Assembly: GCF_004339565.1 (NCBI RefSeq) | Contig: NZ_SMFZ01000002.1 | Location: forward strand, 2,852,001 to 2,916,000 | DNA from: Pseudonocardia endophytica | Lineage (GTDB): Bacteria; Actinomycetota; Actinomycetes; Mycobacteriales; Pseudonocardiaceae | Direction: 5' to 3' | Length of the DNA: 64,000 nucleotides | Shown: positions 16,225 to 24,512 of the stretch, in pieces | Layout: each line of letters starts with the position of its first letter | Numbering within the stretch: position 1 is the first letter of the stretch | The notes under the pieces: model-generated | Seen by the model: only the letters and a program-made list of their open reading frames with translations | Database searches by the model: none | What the model was told of the DNA's origin: nothing | Position numbers and translations under genes: made by a program

Positions 16225-16282
16225 CCGCCCCGTCGGCCATCCCGACACGGCGCACGCTGATCCGTCGGATGCGCTCCGCCAG

Positions 16283-16316
16283 GGAGAACGCGTGCGCCCC
16301 GACGCACGCGTTCTCC
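16283..16316. terminator. Bidirectional hairpin terminator
   Basis: A perfect 14-bp stem: GGAGAACGCGTGCG (16283-16296) pairs with CGCACGCGTTCTCC (16303-16316) around a CCCCGA loop. GCGCTC (16271-16276) and GAGCGC (16323-16328) extend the symmetry outside it. It lies in the 174-base gap between two convergent genes, LysE and AraC, where a two-way terminator is expected. There is no T tract, which is common in actinobacteria. Confidence 0.75.
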
Positions 16317-16398
16317 GATCCTGAGCGCGTTCCGTGCGCCGGCGTGCTGCCGGCGGGACAGGCCCGCTGATCACGGTGCCCGGCTTGCGACAGCACGC

Positions 16399-17172
16399 TC
16401 AGCGCCGTCCGGCGAAGCGGGCCGGGCCCACGCCGAGCATCTTCGTGAAGTGCCGCGTCAGGTGCGCCTGGTCGTGGAAGCCGACGGCCGTCGCGACCTC
16501 GGCGGGCGGGACGCCGTCGAGCAGCAGGTGCCGTGCCCGGTCGATCCGGCGGCCGGTGACGTAGGTGTGCGGCGGCAGCCCGAACTCGCGTCCGAACGAC
16601 CGGACCAGGTGGGTCGGGCTCGCGTGCAGGATCCGCCCGGCCTCGTCCAGCGTCACGCCGTCGACGAGCCGAGCGTCCAGCAGGTCGCGCAGCCGCCGGG
16701 CCAGCGGCCGGTCGGCGAGCCGGACCGGAACGTCGAGCCGCGGGGCGAGGTGGGTGCGCAGCCGCTCGGTGATCGGGCCGAGCCTGCTCTCCGCCTCCAG
16801 CGCGTCGTCGTCCAGCGCCCCGTGGAGCTCTGCGATCCGCCTGCGCAGCAACGGATCCGGTAGATGTGGCTGGTCGACCGCCGGACCGATCAACTCGGCC
16901 TCCAGGGCGCCGGCCTCCAGGTAGACGACGCGCTTGTGCAGGTCGGCCGTGCGCCCGTCGTGCGGGACCTGGGGCGGGAGCAGCATGACCGTGCTCCGGT
17001 CGGCGTCGTGCGAGTCGCGGTGCAGCTCGTAGCGGACGCCGCCGCGGTCGACGAGCAGGAGCGTCCACTCGTCGTGGGTGTGCATCGGGTAGGCGTGGTC
17101 GGTGAACGTCGCGTGCAGCACCTCGGCGATCCCCGGCACCCCGGGCCGCCACGCGCGCACGGCCGAACCCAT
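16399..17172 (-). CDS. AraC family regulator with N-terminal cupin domain
   Basis: A 257-residue regulator. The N-terminal half is an AraC-type cupin (FTDHAYPMHTHDEWTLLLV, then VMLLPPQVPHDGR). The C-terminal half has two HTHs: VTLDEAGRILHASPTHLVRS and VPPAEVATAVGFHDQAHLTRHF, ending in the conserved GPARF segment. I start it at the ATG at 17172; upstream codons extend the frame without homology and would enter the divergent promoter. It is divergent from a DUF2000 gene 50 bases away, so that operon is its most likely target. Confidence 0.85.
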   Translation of the reverse strand: MGSAVRAWRPGVPGIAEVLHATFTDHAYPMHTHDEWTLLLVDRGGVRYELHRDSHDADRSTVMLLPPQVPHDGRTADLHKRVVYLEAGALEAELIGPAVDQPHLPDPLLRRRIAELHGALDDDALEAESRLGPITERLRTHLAPRLDVPVRLADRPLARRLRDLLDARLVDGVTLDEAGRILHASPTHLVRSFGREFGLPPHTYVTGRRIDRARHLLLDGVPPAEVATAVGFHDQAHLTRHFTKMLGVGPARFAGRR

Positions 17173-17221
17173 GTCAGGAACGTACAAGACCCGGGGCCGC
17201 AGCCGTCCGACGATGTGCGGC

Positions 17222-17635
17222 ATGAACGCCTTCCCGACGAAGATCGCCATCGTGGTCCGCGACGACCTGGAGCCCTGGCAGCGCCTCAACGTCACCGCGT
17301 TCCTGGCCGGCGGCATCGCGGCGGCCGTCCCGGAGCTCATCGGCGAGCCCTACGTCGACGGCGGCGGCGCGACCTACCTGCCCGTCTTCGGCCAGCCGGT
17401 GCTCGTGTTCGAGGCGACGAAGGACGTGCTCACGGCGGCGCACGGCAGGGCGCTCGGCCGCGGGATGCCGATGGCCGTGTTCACCTCCGACCTGTTCACG
17501 ACCGGCAACGACGAGGACAACCGGGCCGCCGTGGCCGCCGTCGCGACCGAGGAGCTGGACCTGGTCGCGATCGCCGTGCACGGCCCGAAGAACGCGGTGG
17601 ACAAGGTGACCAAGGGAGCGCGGATGCACCCGTGA
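17222..17635 (+). CDS. DUF2000 family protein
   Basis: A 137-residue DUF2000 protein, marked by KIAIVVRDDLEPWQRLNVTA, GEPYVDGGGATYLPVFGQPV, AVFTSDLFTTGNDEDNRAAV and the C-terminal GPKNAVDKVTKGARMHP. The family has a ferredoxin-like fold and no proven activity; it has been compared with peptidyl-tRNA hydrolase 2-type folds. It is the first gene after the divergent AraC regulator and lies 21 bases upstream of a CoA-transferase gene, probably on the same transcript. The start is the ATG at 17222. Confidence 0.85.
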   Translation: MNAFPTKIAIVVRDDLEPWQRLNVTAFLAGGIAAAVPELIGEPYVDGGGATYLPVFGQPVLVFEATKDVLTAAHGRALGRGMPMAVFTSDLFTTGNDEDNRAAVAAVATEELDLVAIAVHGPKNAVDKVTKGARMHP

Positions 17636-17656
17636 CCGCCGGGTAGCGTCCTGCGG

Positions 17657-18877
17657 GTGACGGATGAGGACCTGCCGCTCGCCGGGGTGCGGGTGCTGGA
17701 GCTGGGCAACTACATCGCCGCCCCGACGGCCGGGCGCCTGCTGGGCGACTTCGGCGCCGAAGTGATCAAGGTCGAGCGGCCGCGGAACGGGGACGAGCTG
17801 CGCAACTGGCGGCTCTACGGCGGGGACACGTCGATGCTGTACCGCACGGTGAACCGCAACAAGCGCTCGATCGTGCTGGACCTGCGCACGGGCGCCGGCC
17901 GCGACGCCGTCCTCGACCTGACCCGTCAGTGCGACGTCGTGCTGGAGAACTTCCGTCCCGGCACGCTCGAGCGCTGGGGCCTCGGCCCGGACGAGCTGGA
18001 CCGCGCGAACCCGGGGGTCGTGCTCGTGCGGGTGTCCGCGTTCGGGCAGACCGGGCCGCTGTCGAAGCGTCCGGGCTTCGCGGCCGTCGCCGAGGCGATG
18101 GGCGGACTGCGGGCGCTGGTCGGGGAGGCCGACCGGCCGCCGTCGCGCACCGGGGTGTCGATCGGCGACTCGATCGCCGGGCTGTACGCCGCGTTCGGCG
18201 CGATGATGGGCCTGTTCCAGCGGGAGACCCGCCGGGGGACGGACCGGCCGCAGCACCGGCGCGTCGACGTCGCACTCAACGAGGCCGTTCTGTCCATGAT
18301 GGAGTCGCTGATCCCCGACCACCTGGCCTACGGCGTCGAACGTTCCCGGGTCGGCGGACGCATGGAGGGCATCGCGCCGTCCAACGCCTACGTGTGCGCC
18401 GACGGCGGCAGCGTCGTGATCGCCGGCAACGGCGACTCGATCTACGGCCGGTTCATGCAGGTGATCGGCCGCGACGATCTCGGGTCGGCGGACGATCTGC
18501 AGAGCAACGCCGGCCGCTGGGCCCGCCGGGACGAGCTCGACGAGGCCATCGAGGCGTGGACCCGGTCGCTGCCCCGTGACGAGGTGCTCGAGCAGCTCCT
18601 GGACGCCGGTGTGCCGGCCGGCCCGATCTACGACGCCGCCGACATCGTCGCCGACGAGCAGTACGCGGCCCGCGGCATGGTCCAGTACTTCGACGTGGAC
18701 ACCGGCGGCGACGCTCCGGCCCGCGTCGGCTTCCCGGGCGTCGTCCCGGTGCTCGACGGCGCGTCGGTGCCGGTCCGCAACGTCGGCCCGGACCTCGGCG
18801 CGGACACCGAGGACGTGCTCCGCACCCTGCTCGGCTACGACGACGCGAGGGTGGCCGCCGCCGTCGGTGACGCATGA
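17657..18877 (+). CDS. CaiB/BaiF class III CoA-transferase
   Basis: A 406-residue family III CoA-transferase, moving CoA between carboxylic acids. Typical blocks are LGNYIAAPTAGRLLGDFGAE (residues about 16-35), KRSIVLDLRTGAGRDAVLDL, ENFRPGTLERWGL, and the GDSIAGLYAAFG segment near residue 174 that carries the catalytic Asp. The start is a GTG at 17657. It follows the DUF2000 gene closely. Substrate acids cannot be inferred; formyl-CoA, carnitine and alkylsuccinate transferases share these motifs. Confidence 0.88.
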   Translation: MTDEDLPLAGVRVLELGNYIAAPTAGRLLGDFGAEVIKVERPRNGDELRNWRLYGGDTSMLYRTVNRNKRSIVLDLRTGAGRDAVLDLTRQCDVVLENFRPGTLERWGLGPDELDRANPGVVLVRVSAFGQTGPLSKRPGFAAVAEAMGGLRALVGEADRPPSRTGVSIGDSIAGLYAAFGAMMGLFQRETRRGTDRPQHRRVDVALNEAVLSMMESLIPDHLAYGVERSRVGGRMEGIAPSNAYVCADGGSVVIAGNGDSIYGRFMQVIGRDDLGSADDLQSNAGRWARRDELDEAIEAWTRSLPRDEVLEQLLDAGVPAGPIYDAADIVADEQYAARGMVQYFDVDTGGDAPARVGFPGVVPVLDGASVPVRNVGPDLGADTEDVLRTLLGYDDARVAAAVGDA

Positions 18878-18936
18878 TCGGCGGGAGTGGAGGCAGCGCG
18901 CCACGGATGGCACGATCCGGCCACTCCCGCTGATCA
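18875..18936. terminator. TGATCGGC-type inverted repeat, probable bidirectional terminator
   Basis: TGATCGGCGGGAGTGG (18875-18890) pairs with CCACTCCCGCTGATCA (18921-18936), 15 of 16 positions, around a 30-base loop that contains a small GCCA/TGGC hairpin (18900-18911). The left arm starts in the stop codon of the CoA-transferase gene, and the right arm ends 11 bases from the xylulokinase stop, so it separates two convergent genes. Related arms occur near 33609 and 59915. Confidence 0.7.
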
Positions 18937-18947
18937 CGCGAGGTCGA

Positions 18948-20345
18948 TCAGTCCCGCTTCCGCGTGAGGTGCAGGTCGGCGGCCTCGCGGTAGCGCTCCC
19001 ACAGCCCGTCGGTCTCGACGCCCTCGAAACGGGCGGGCGGGGCCGCGGGCTTCCACGACGGCGGCGCGTCCCCACGCCTCAGCACCCAGGCGGCCTGGCG
19101 CGCGGCCCCGTCGGCGACGTACTCGCCCGGCTCCGGGACCGTCACCGGCACCCCGAACACGGTCGGCGCGATCTCCCGCACGGCCCGCGACCGGGCCGCC
19201 CCACCGACCAGCCGCACCGCTTCGACGCGCACGCCCTGCTCGGCCAGCGCCTCCACCCCGACCCGCTGTCCGAGCAGCATGCCCTCGACGGCCGCGCGGG
19301 CCAGGTTCTCCCGGGTCGTGTTCGCGAGCGTCATGCCGTGCAGCGCGCCGGTGGCGTCCGGCAGGTTCGGCGTCCGCTCGCCCTCCAGGTACGGCACGAC
19401 GGTCAGGCCGTCCGCACCGGGTGACGCGGCCAGCGCGAGCCTGCTGAGCTCGTCGAGGTCGCAGCCGAGCAGCCGGGCCGCCGCGTCCAGCACCCGAGCC
19501 GCGTTCAGCGTGCAGACCAGCGGCAGGAACGCTCCGGTCGCGTCCGCGAACCCGGCGACGATCCCGGTCGGGTCCTTGGCCTGGACCTCGGAGCGGGCGA
19601 ACACCGTGCCGGACGTGCCGAGCGAGACGACGACCTCGTCACCCGCGTCGACGCCCAGCCCCGCGGCCGCGTTGTCCCCGGCGCCGGGACCGACCCGCAC
19701 TCCGTCCGGCCCGTCGACCGACTCGGACGGCCCCAGCACGCGGGGGAGGGCCACGTCGCGGCCGAGCGCGCGCTGCAGCAGCCCGGTGCGGTACGAGCCG
19801 GTGCGGGCGTCGTAGTAGCCGGTGCCGGACGCGTCGGAGCGGTCGGTGACCAGCGCGTCCAGGCCGGGCGCACCGCGCAGCTTCCAGGTCAGCCAGTCGT
19901 GCGGCAGGCACACCGCGGCCGTGCGCGCCGCGTTCTCCGGCTCGTGCTCGGCGAGCCAGCGCAGCTTCGTGACCGTGATCGAGGCGACCGGGACCGAGCC
20001 GGTCAGCTCCGCCCACCGCTCGGCCCCCAGCTCGACGACGAGGTCGGCGGCCGCCGCGGCCGAGCGTGTGTCGTTCCACAGCAGCGCCGGCCGCACGACC
20101 GCGCCGGAGGAGTCGAGGCAGACCATCCCGTGCTGCTGCCCGCCCACGGCGAGCGCGTCGACGCCGTCGAGGCCGCCGGCCTGCTCCAGCGCCTGCTGCA
20201 GCGCCTCCCACCAGCGCTCCGGATCGATCTCCGTCCCGTCCGGGTGCGAGGCCCGCCCGGACCGGACCAGCTCACCCGAGTCCGCGTCCCGGACGACGAC
20301 CTTGCAGGACTGCGTCGACGAGTCGACCCCGAGCACCAGCGCCAT
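18948..20345 (-). CDS. xylB: Xylulokinase (FGGY family)
   Basis: A 465-residue sugar kinase of the FGGY family, most like xylulokinase, which phosphorylates D-xylulose to D-xylulose 5-phosphate for the pentose phosphate pathway. VLGVDSSTQSCKVVVRDA is the phosphate-1 loop, GGQQHGMVCLD and ALLWNDTRSAAAA are XylB hallmarks, and GAGDNAAAGLG with VSLGTSGTVFA forms the second ATP-fold half. The start is the ATG at 20345. No xylose isomerase or transporter is adjacent, so another ketose is possible. Confidence 0.85.
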   Translation of the reverse strand: MALVLGVDSSTQSCKVVVRDADSGELVRSGRASHPDGTEIDPERWWEALQQALEQAGGLDGVDALAVGGQQHGMVCLDSSGAVVRPALLWNDTRSAAAAADLVVELGAERWAELTGSVPVASITVTKLRWLAEHEPENAARTAAVCLPHDWLTWKLRGAPGLDALVTDRSDASGTGYYDARTGSYRTGLLQRALGRDVALPRVLGPSESVDGPDGVRVGPGAGDNAAAGLGVDAGDEVVVSLGTSGTVFARSEVQAKDPTGIVAGFADATGAFLPLVCTLNAARVLDAAARLLGCDLDELSRLALAASPGADGLTVVPYLEGERTPNLPDATGALHGMTLANTTRENLARAAVEGMLLGQRVGVEALAEQGVRVEAVRLVGGAARSRAVREIAPTVFGVPVTVPEPGEYVADGAARQAAWVLRRGDAPPSWKPAAPPARFEGVETDGLWERYREAADLHLTRKRD

Positions 20346-20462
20346 GACCCCACCCTGCCATCTCGTCGTCCGGTTCCCGGAATCCGGCGGACCGGGCGGT
20401 GCTTGTCGATGTGCACATACCGGTGGAGGCGCCAGAGCCGTCGAACTGACAGGCTTTCGCCC

Positions 20463-20654
20463 ATGAGCGACGAGCAATGGTTCTGGTGTCTCAGGCACGA
20501 GAGGGTCGAGCCCCTCGAGGGCTGTCCGGCGAAGGACCGGATGGGCCCCTACCCGGACCAGGCGACGGCGGCTCGCGCGCTGGAGATCGCGCACGAGCGC
20601 ACGGAGCGCCTGGACAGGGAGGACGAGGAGTGGGAGTGGGGCCCCCAGAAGTGA
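20463..20654 (+). CDS. Small conserved actinobacterial protein
   Basis: A 63-residue acidic protein, MSDEQWFWCLRHERVEPLEG followed by a Cys, PYPDQATAARALEIAHERTER and a D/E/W-rich tail. The pattern W-F-x-C-L-x-H-x-VE-x4-GC followed by R-x-GPY is one I recognise from short hypothetical proteins widespread in actinobacteria. The Cys and His could bind a metal, but the function is unknown. Its TGA overlaps the GTG of the SDR gene that follows, so the two are translationally coupled. Confidence 0.75.
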   Translation: MSDEQWFWCLRHERVEPLEGCPAKDRMGPYPDQATAARALEIAHERTERLDREDEEWEWGPQK

Positions 20655-21394
20655 GCCGGGTCGTCGTCGTGACCGGCGGCAGCCGCGGGATGGGCCGGGA
20701 GATGTGCCGGGCCTTCGCCGCGCAGGGGGACCGGGTCGTCGTCGCGAGCCGGAAGGCCGAGGCGTGCGAGGAGCTGGCCGCCCGGCTGCGCGAGGAGCAC
20801 GGCGTCGAGGCGATCGGTGTCGGCTGCCACGTCGGCCGCTGGGCGGACTGCGACGCGCTCGTCGACCGGGTGCTCGCGGACTTCGGCCGGGTCGACGTGC
20901 TGGTCAACAACGCGGGCATGTCGCCGCTCTACCCGTCGCTGACCGAGATCACCGAAGAGCTGTGGGACAAGGTGATCGCGGTCAACCTCAAGGGGGCGTT
21001 CCGGCTCGGCGCGCGCTGTGGCGAACACATGGCCGCGAACGGCGGTGGGTCGATCGTGAACGTGTCGTCGATCGCCGCCGTCGCACCGAACCCGCGCGAG
21101 CTGCCCTACGCGACGGCGAAGGCCGGGCTGAACGCGCTGACCGTCGGGCTCGCGCACGCCTACGCGCCGCACGTCCGCGTCAACACGGTGATGCCCGGCC
21201 CGTTCCGCACCGACATCGCCGACGCGTGGCCGCCGGAGATGCTCGAGCGGTTCGAGTCCGAGGAGGTCCCGTTGCGCCGCATCGGGGAGGCCGACGAGGT
21301 CGTGGGAGCCGTGCTCTACCTGACCGGGCCGACGGCGTCGTTCACCACCGGCGCCACGATCAAGATCGACGGAGGGCTGACCTGGTCGACCTGA
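20651..21394 (+). CDS. SDR family oxidoreductase
   Basis: A 247-residue classical SDR. TGGSRGMG is the nucleotide loop (residues 8-15), NNAGMS the second motif, SSIAAV carries the catalytic Ser and YATAK the Tyr/Lys pair; MPGPFRTDIA follows. It fits the 3-oxoacyl-ACP reductase-like group. The GTG at 20651 overlaps the stop of the 63-residue protein. It converges on the P450 gene with the two stop codons abutting as TGATCA. Substrate unknown; a role with the P450 in lipid or terpenoid oxidation is only a guess. Confidence 0.85.
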   Translation: MSRVVVVTGGSRGMGREMCRAFAAQGDRVVVASRKAEACEELAARLREEHGVEAIGVGCHVGRWADCDALVDRVLADFGRVDVLVNNAGMSPLYPSLTEITEELWDKVIAVNLKGAFRLGARCGEHMAANGGGSIVNVSSIAAVAPNPRELPYATAKAGLNALTVGLAHAYAPHVRVNTVMPGPFRTDIADAWPPEMLERFESEEVPLRRIGEADEVVGAVLYLTGPTASFTTGATIKIDGGLTWST

Positions 21395-22885
21395 TCACCT
21401 GCGGGTCAGCCGCACCGGCATGCCGCCGACCGGGACCGGCAGCGACGTGTTGTCCCAGCGCAGCTCGTGACCGGACACGACGTCCCAGCGGTAGCGCCGC
21501 AGCATCTCGTGCAGGATCGCCGTGACCTCGAGCGTGCCGAAGTGCAGCCCGATGCACTTGTGCACGCCGCCGCCGAACGGGATCCAGGCGTCGCGGTCCG
21601 AGCGGTCCTCGCGCCGGTCGGGCCCGAAGCGGTCCGGGTCGAACCGGTCGGGGTCGGTCCAGCAGGACCGGTCGTAGTGGTTGACGGCCGGTGCGACGAC
21701 GACGCGGGAGCCGGCCGGGACGTGGTAACCGGCGACCGCGGTGTCGTGCACGACGCCGCGCATCACGATCGGGACCGGTGCGTCGAGCCGCAGCGCCTCC
21801 TTGATCACCAGGTCCAGGCTGGTCAGCGAGCGCAGCGCCGCGACGTCCGGTACCGCGTCACCCCGTGTGCGATCGAGGGCGTCGGACTCGGCGCGGCAGC
21901 GTTCCTGCCACTCCGGGTTCCGGGCCAGGTGGTACGCCGCCGACGAGACCGTGATCGTCGACGTGTCGTGGGCGGCCATCATCAGGAAGATCATGTGGTT
22001 GACGACGTCGTCGTCGGAGAACGACTCGCCGTCGTCGGTCTCGGCGTGGCAGAGGGCGGAGAACAGGTCGTCGCCGTCCCCCGCGCGCTTGGCCGGCAAC
22101 GCGTCGCGGAACCACTGCTCCAGAAAGGCCCTGCCGCGCAGGCCCTTCCACCACCGGCTGCCCGGGACCGGACGGCGCACGAACGAGTTCGCGGCCTTGA
22201 CGCAGTCCACGAACGCGCGATTCACCGCGGCCGCCTCCGGACCGCTGCGCGCGTCCATGAACACCTGCTGCGCGACGTCCAGCGTGAGGTCCTTCAACGC
22301 CGGGTACAGCCGCAGCGTGCCCTCCCACGACGGGAGTGTCTCGCGCACGACGGGCACGGTGCGCGCCACGTAGCTCTCGATCCGCGGGGCGGTGAACGCC
22401 TCCTGCATGATCCGCCGGTGCATGCGGTGCTCGTCGAAGTCGAGCAGCATCAGCCCACGGTGGAAGAACCGGTCGATCGTGGACCGCCAGCCCTCCTGGG
22501 AGAACGCCTTGTCCCGGTTGGCCAGCACCTCGCGCGTCGCCGACGGACCGGTGACGACGACGGCGTTCCCGGTCGGCCCGCGCATCCACCAGACCTGCCC
22601 GAGCAGGTCGGTGCGGGCGCGGTTGAACCGGCTGCCGAACCGCACGTACGGCAGGGCATGGCCGAGCACCCGCAGGCCGGAGTCGCCGGGCACCGGCCGC
22701 AGACCCTCCGGCGCCGCGGAGAACGGGCCGGGGTCCCGACCGTGCAGGCCGCGCTCCATGAGCGCCGCCTCCCACCGGGCGGGGACGGGCAGCTGCAGCA
22801 CCGACGACCAGCGCTCCCGCGCCGCGTCGACGAGGCGTCCGGGGCGCACGCGTTCCATGACCGTCACGGCGTCGAAGTTAGACAT
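21395..22885 (-). CDS. Cytochrome P450
   Basis: A 496-residue P450 monooxygenase. The heme-thiolate loop is FGGGVHKCIG with Cys444, the I-helix oxygen-activation motif is AAHDTST (304-310), and the K-helix has EALR (363-366). The protein is longer than most soluble bacterial P450s, which are near 400 residues, and lacks an N-terminal membrane anchor; overall it resembles the longer mycobacterial enzymes. The start is the ATG at 22885; M10 is a second possibility. An inverted repeat overlaps this start codon and a TetR gene diverges from it, so substrate-induced derepression is likely. No ferredoxin gene is adjacent. Confidence 0.9.
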   Translation of the reverse strand: MSNFDAVTVMERVRPGRLVDAARERWSSVLQLPVPARWEAALMERGLHGRDPGPFSAAPEGLRPVPGDSGLRVLGHALPYVRFGSRFNRARTDLLGQVWWMRGPTGNAVVVTGPSATREVLANRDKAFSQEGWRSTIDRFFHRGLMLLDFDEHRMHRRIMQEAFTAPRIESYVARTVPVVRETLPSWEGTLRLYPALKDLTLDVAQQVFMDARSGPEAAAVNRAFVDCVKAANSFVRRPVPGSRWWKGLRGRAFLEQWFRDALPAKRAGDGDDLFSALCHAETDDGESFSDDDVVNHMIFLMMAAHDTSTITVSSAAYHLARNPEWQERCRAESDALDRTRGDAVPDVAALRSLTSLDLVIKEALRLDAPVPIVMRGVVHDTAVAGYHVPAGSRVVVAPAVNHYDRSCWTDPDRFDPDRFGPDRREDRSDRDAWIPFGGGVHKCIGLHFGTLEVTAILHEMLRRYRWDVVSGHELRWDNTSLPVPVGGMPVRLTRR

Positions 22886-22901
22886 ATTGCGCCGATGTGT
22901 C
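22881..22901. promoter_or_regulatory. Putative TetR operator between P450 and TetR genes
   Basis: GACATAT (22881-22887) and ATGTGTC (22895-22901) form an inverted repeat with one mismatch and a 7-base spacer, a common TetR-site geometry. The left arm overlaps the P450 start codon. The divergent TetR gene starts 33 bases beyond, and TAGATT at 22923-22928, six bases before its ATG, could be the -10 of a leaderless transcript. One site could thus control both genes. Confidence 0.55.
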
Positions 22902-22934
22902 CAGGGAGTTGACGGCGGACGCTAGATTGTCGGA

Positions 22935-23507
22935 ATGGCGGAGCGACGGTCGATGGCCCGGCGGGCGCGGGAGGACCTGCGTGCCGAGGCGCTCGACGTC
23001 GCCGAGCAGATGGTCGTCTCCGACGGGCCGCGTGCCCTGTCCATGCGCGAGCTCGCGACGCGCACCGGGGTCAGCCGCCAGACGCTCTACAGCGAGTTCG
23101 GCGACCGGGCCGGGGTCGCGTCCGCACTCGTGCTGCGCGCGACCGACGGGTTCCTGAGCCGGATGGAGGCGGCGCTGGTCGGCGCGGACGACCTGTACGC
23201 CGCGTGGTCGGCGACGGTCGGCGCCGCGCTGTCGGAGGCGGGGGAGAACCCGCTGGTCAAGGCGTTGCTGACCGGTGAGGCGGAGCTGTTCGGGGCGGAC
23301 TCCGGGCCGATGGTCGACGCCGCGGTGGAGCGCGCCGTCGTCAACCTCGCCCGGCACTGGCCGGACCTCGACCCGGCCGACGTCGCGCTCGCCGCCGAGA
23401 CGGCCACCCGCCTGACGGTGAGCCACGTGGTGCTGCCGCGGCACCCGCCGGACGTCGTCGCGGAGCAGGTCGCGACCGTCGTCGTGCGGATCCTGCGGCG
23501 CGGCTAG
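22935..23507 (+). CDS. TetR/AcrR family regulator
   Basis: A 190-residue TetR regulator. The HTH region is LDVAEQMVVSDGPRALSMRE, LATRTGVSRQTLYSEFGDRA; the ligand-binding C-terminal domain follows. It is divergent from the P450 gene with only 49 bases between starts, the usual arrangement for a local repressor. No Shine-Dalgarno is visible before the ATG at 22935, in keeping with leaderless translation. Its stop overlaps the stop of the convergent AAA ATPase gene by CTAG. Confidence 0.88.
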   Translation: MAERRSMARRAREDLRAEALDVAEQMVVSDGPRALSMRELATRTGVSRQTLYSEFGDRAGVASALVLRATDGFLSRMEAALVGADDLYAAWSATVGAALSEAGENPLVKALLTGEAELFGADSGPMVDAAVERAVVNLARHWPDLDPADVALAAETATRLTVSHVVLPRHPPDVVAEQVATVVVRILRRG

Positions 23508-24256
23508 CCGATCATGTGCCGCAGGTAGAGATCCGGGTCGGTGAGGTAGCGGCGCCACTGCGCGACGAGGTCGAGGTCCTCCCACCGTGCCTGCCGGGTG
23601 CCGTGGTCCCCGACCTCGACGATCGCCGCGCCGGGTGTCGAGGCCAGGATCGGTGAGTGCGTCGCACAGATGACCTGCGCGCCGGTGCGTCCGAGCTCGT
23701 GCATGAGGGCGACGAGCTGCAGGCTGGACTGGAACGACAGCGCCGACTCCGGCTCGTCGAACAGATAGAGGCCGGGCCCGCCGAGCATCTGGTCGAACAC
23801 GGTGAGAAAGCCCTCGCCGTGGCTCATCGCCGTGGTGTCGCCCGACCAGAAGCCGGGGACGCCGCGCACGGCCTCGAAGAAGCCGAATGCCGTCTCGGCC
23901 CGCAGGAAGAAGCCCTTGCGCGCGGACCGCGGACCGCTGCGCATGCGGCGGCCGCGGTCGGTGACGTCGAGCTCGAGGACCTCGCCGAGCGGCGACGGTG
24001 GCGGGCCGTCGTGCGCGTAGCGGTTGCCTGCCTTCCCGCCGTGGGGGTCCAGCTTGAACGCCTCGGCGACGGCCTCGACCAGTGTGGACTTCCCGGATCC
24101 GTTCTCGCCCACGAGGAACGTGACCGGCGCGGGAAACTCCAGCCCGCGTCCGACGAGGTCGGCGATGCACGGGACGGTGTACGGCCACCGGTCCCGGCGC
24201 TCGGGCCGGGACCGGTGCGGGATGTAGGCACGGCGGACGAGCACGTAGCCCAGCAT
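23504..24256 (-). CDS. AAA family ATPase (ABC-like, COG3910 type)
   Basis: A 250-residue ABC-fold ATPase. Walker A is VGENGSGKST (residues 49-58), a signature-like segment SHGEGFLTVFDQML sits where ABC proteins have LSGGE, Walker B is LYLFDEPESALS, and the switch His lies in ICATHSPILA. It has no membrane or coiled-coil domain, and belongs with the predicted ATPases of COG3910, whose function is unknown. The ATG at 24256 lies 11 bases after the stop of a small membrane gene that carries a frameshift. Confidence 0.8.
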   Translation of the reverse strand: MLGYVLVRRAYIPHRSRPERRDRWPYTVPCIADLVGRGLEFPAPVTFLVGENGSGKSTLVEAVAEAFKLDPHGGKAGNRYAHDGPPPSPLGEVLELDVTDRGRRMRSGPRSARKGFFLRAETAFGFFEAVRGVPGFWSGDTTAMSHGEGFLTVFDQMLGGPGLYLFDEPESALSFQSSLQLVALMHELGRTGAQVICATHSPILASTPGAAIVEVGDHGTRQARWEDLDLVAQWRRYLTDPDLYLRHMIG

Positions 24257-24267
24257 CCCGCATGCGA

Positions 24268-24454
24268 TCAGTCGTCGAGGCGGGCGGCCGATCGTCGCAC
24301 CTGCCGGACGAGCCACGTGACGTACGCGGCGGGGGCGCCGACCACGGCGCCCGCCACGGCGACCATCAGGAGGAACGCGCCGAGCAGCAGGAACCACCCG
24401 CGCTCCCGGCGGCGTGCCTGCTCCTCGGTAGGAACCGGTGCCCGGATCGGTCAT
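24268..24454 (-). pseudogene. Small one-helix membrane protein gene with a single-base frameshift
   Basis: On the minus strand the ATG at 24454 reads MTDPGTG, and after skipping one base near 24434-24437 the frame becomes PTEEQARRRERGWFLLLGAF, then a clear transmembrane helix (LLMVAVAGAVVGAPAAYVTW) and LVRQVRRSAARLDD with a TGA at 24268-24270. The ATG-to-stop distance is 187 bases, one more than a multiple of three, and the second frame has no start codon of its own after an in-frame TGA. One extra T in the GGTTCC run explains it. Either the gene is broken, the base is a sequencing error, or a non-standard start is used. It precedes the AAA ATPase by 11 bases. Confidence 0.55.
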
Positions 24455-24512
24455 GCGTGACGTGTGACAGGGCGGACGTGGCGGCGCGGCCGTGCCGGAC
24501 CGCCCATCGCCA

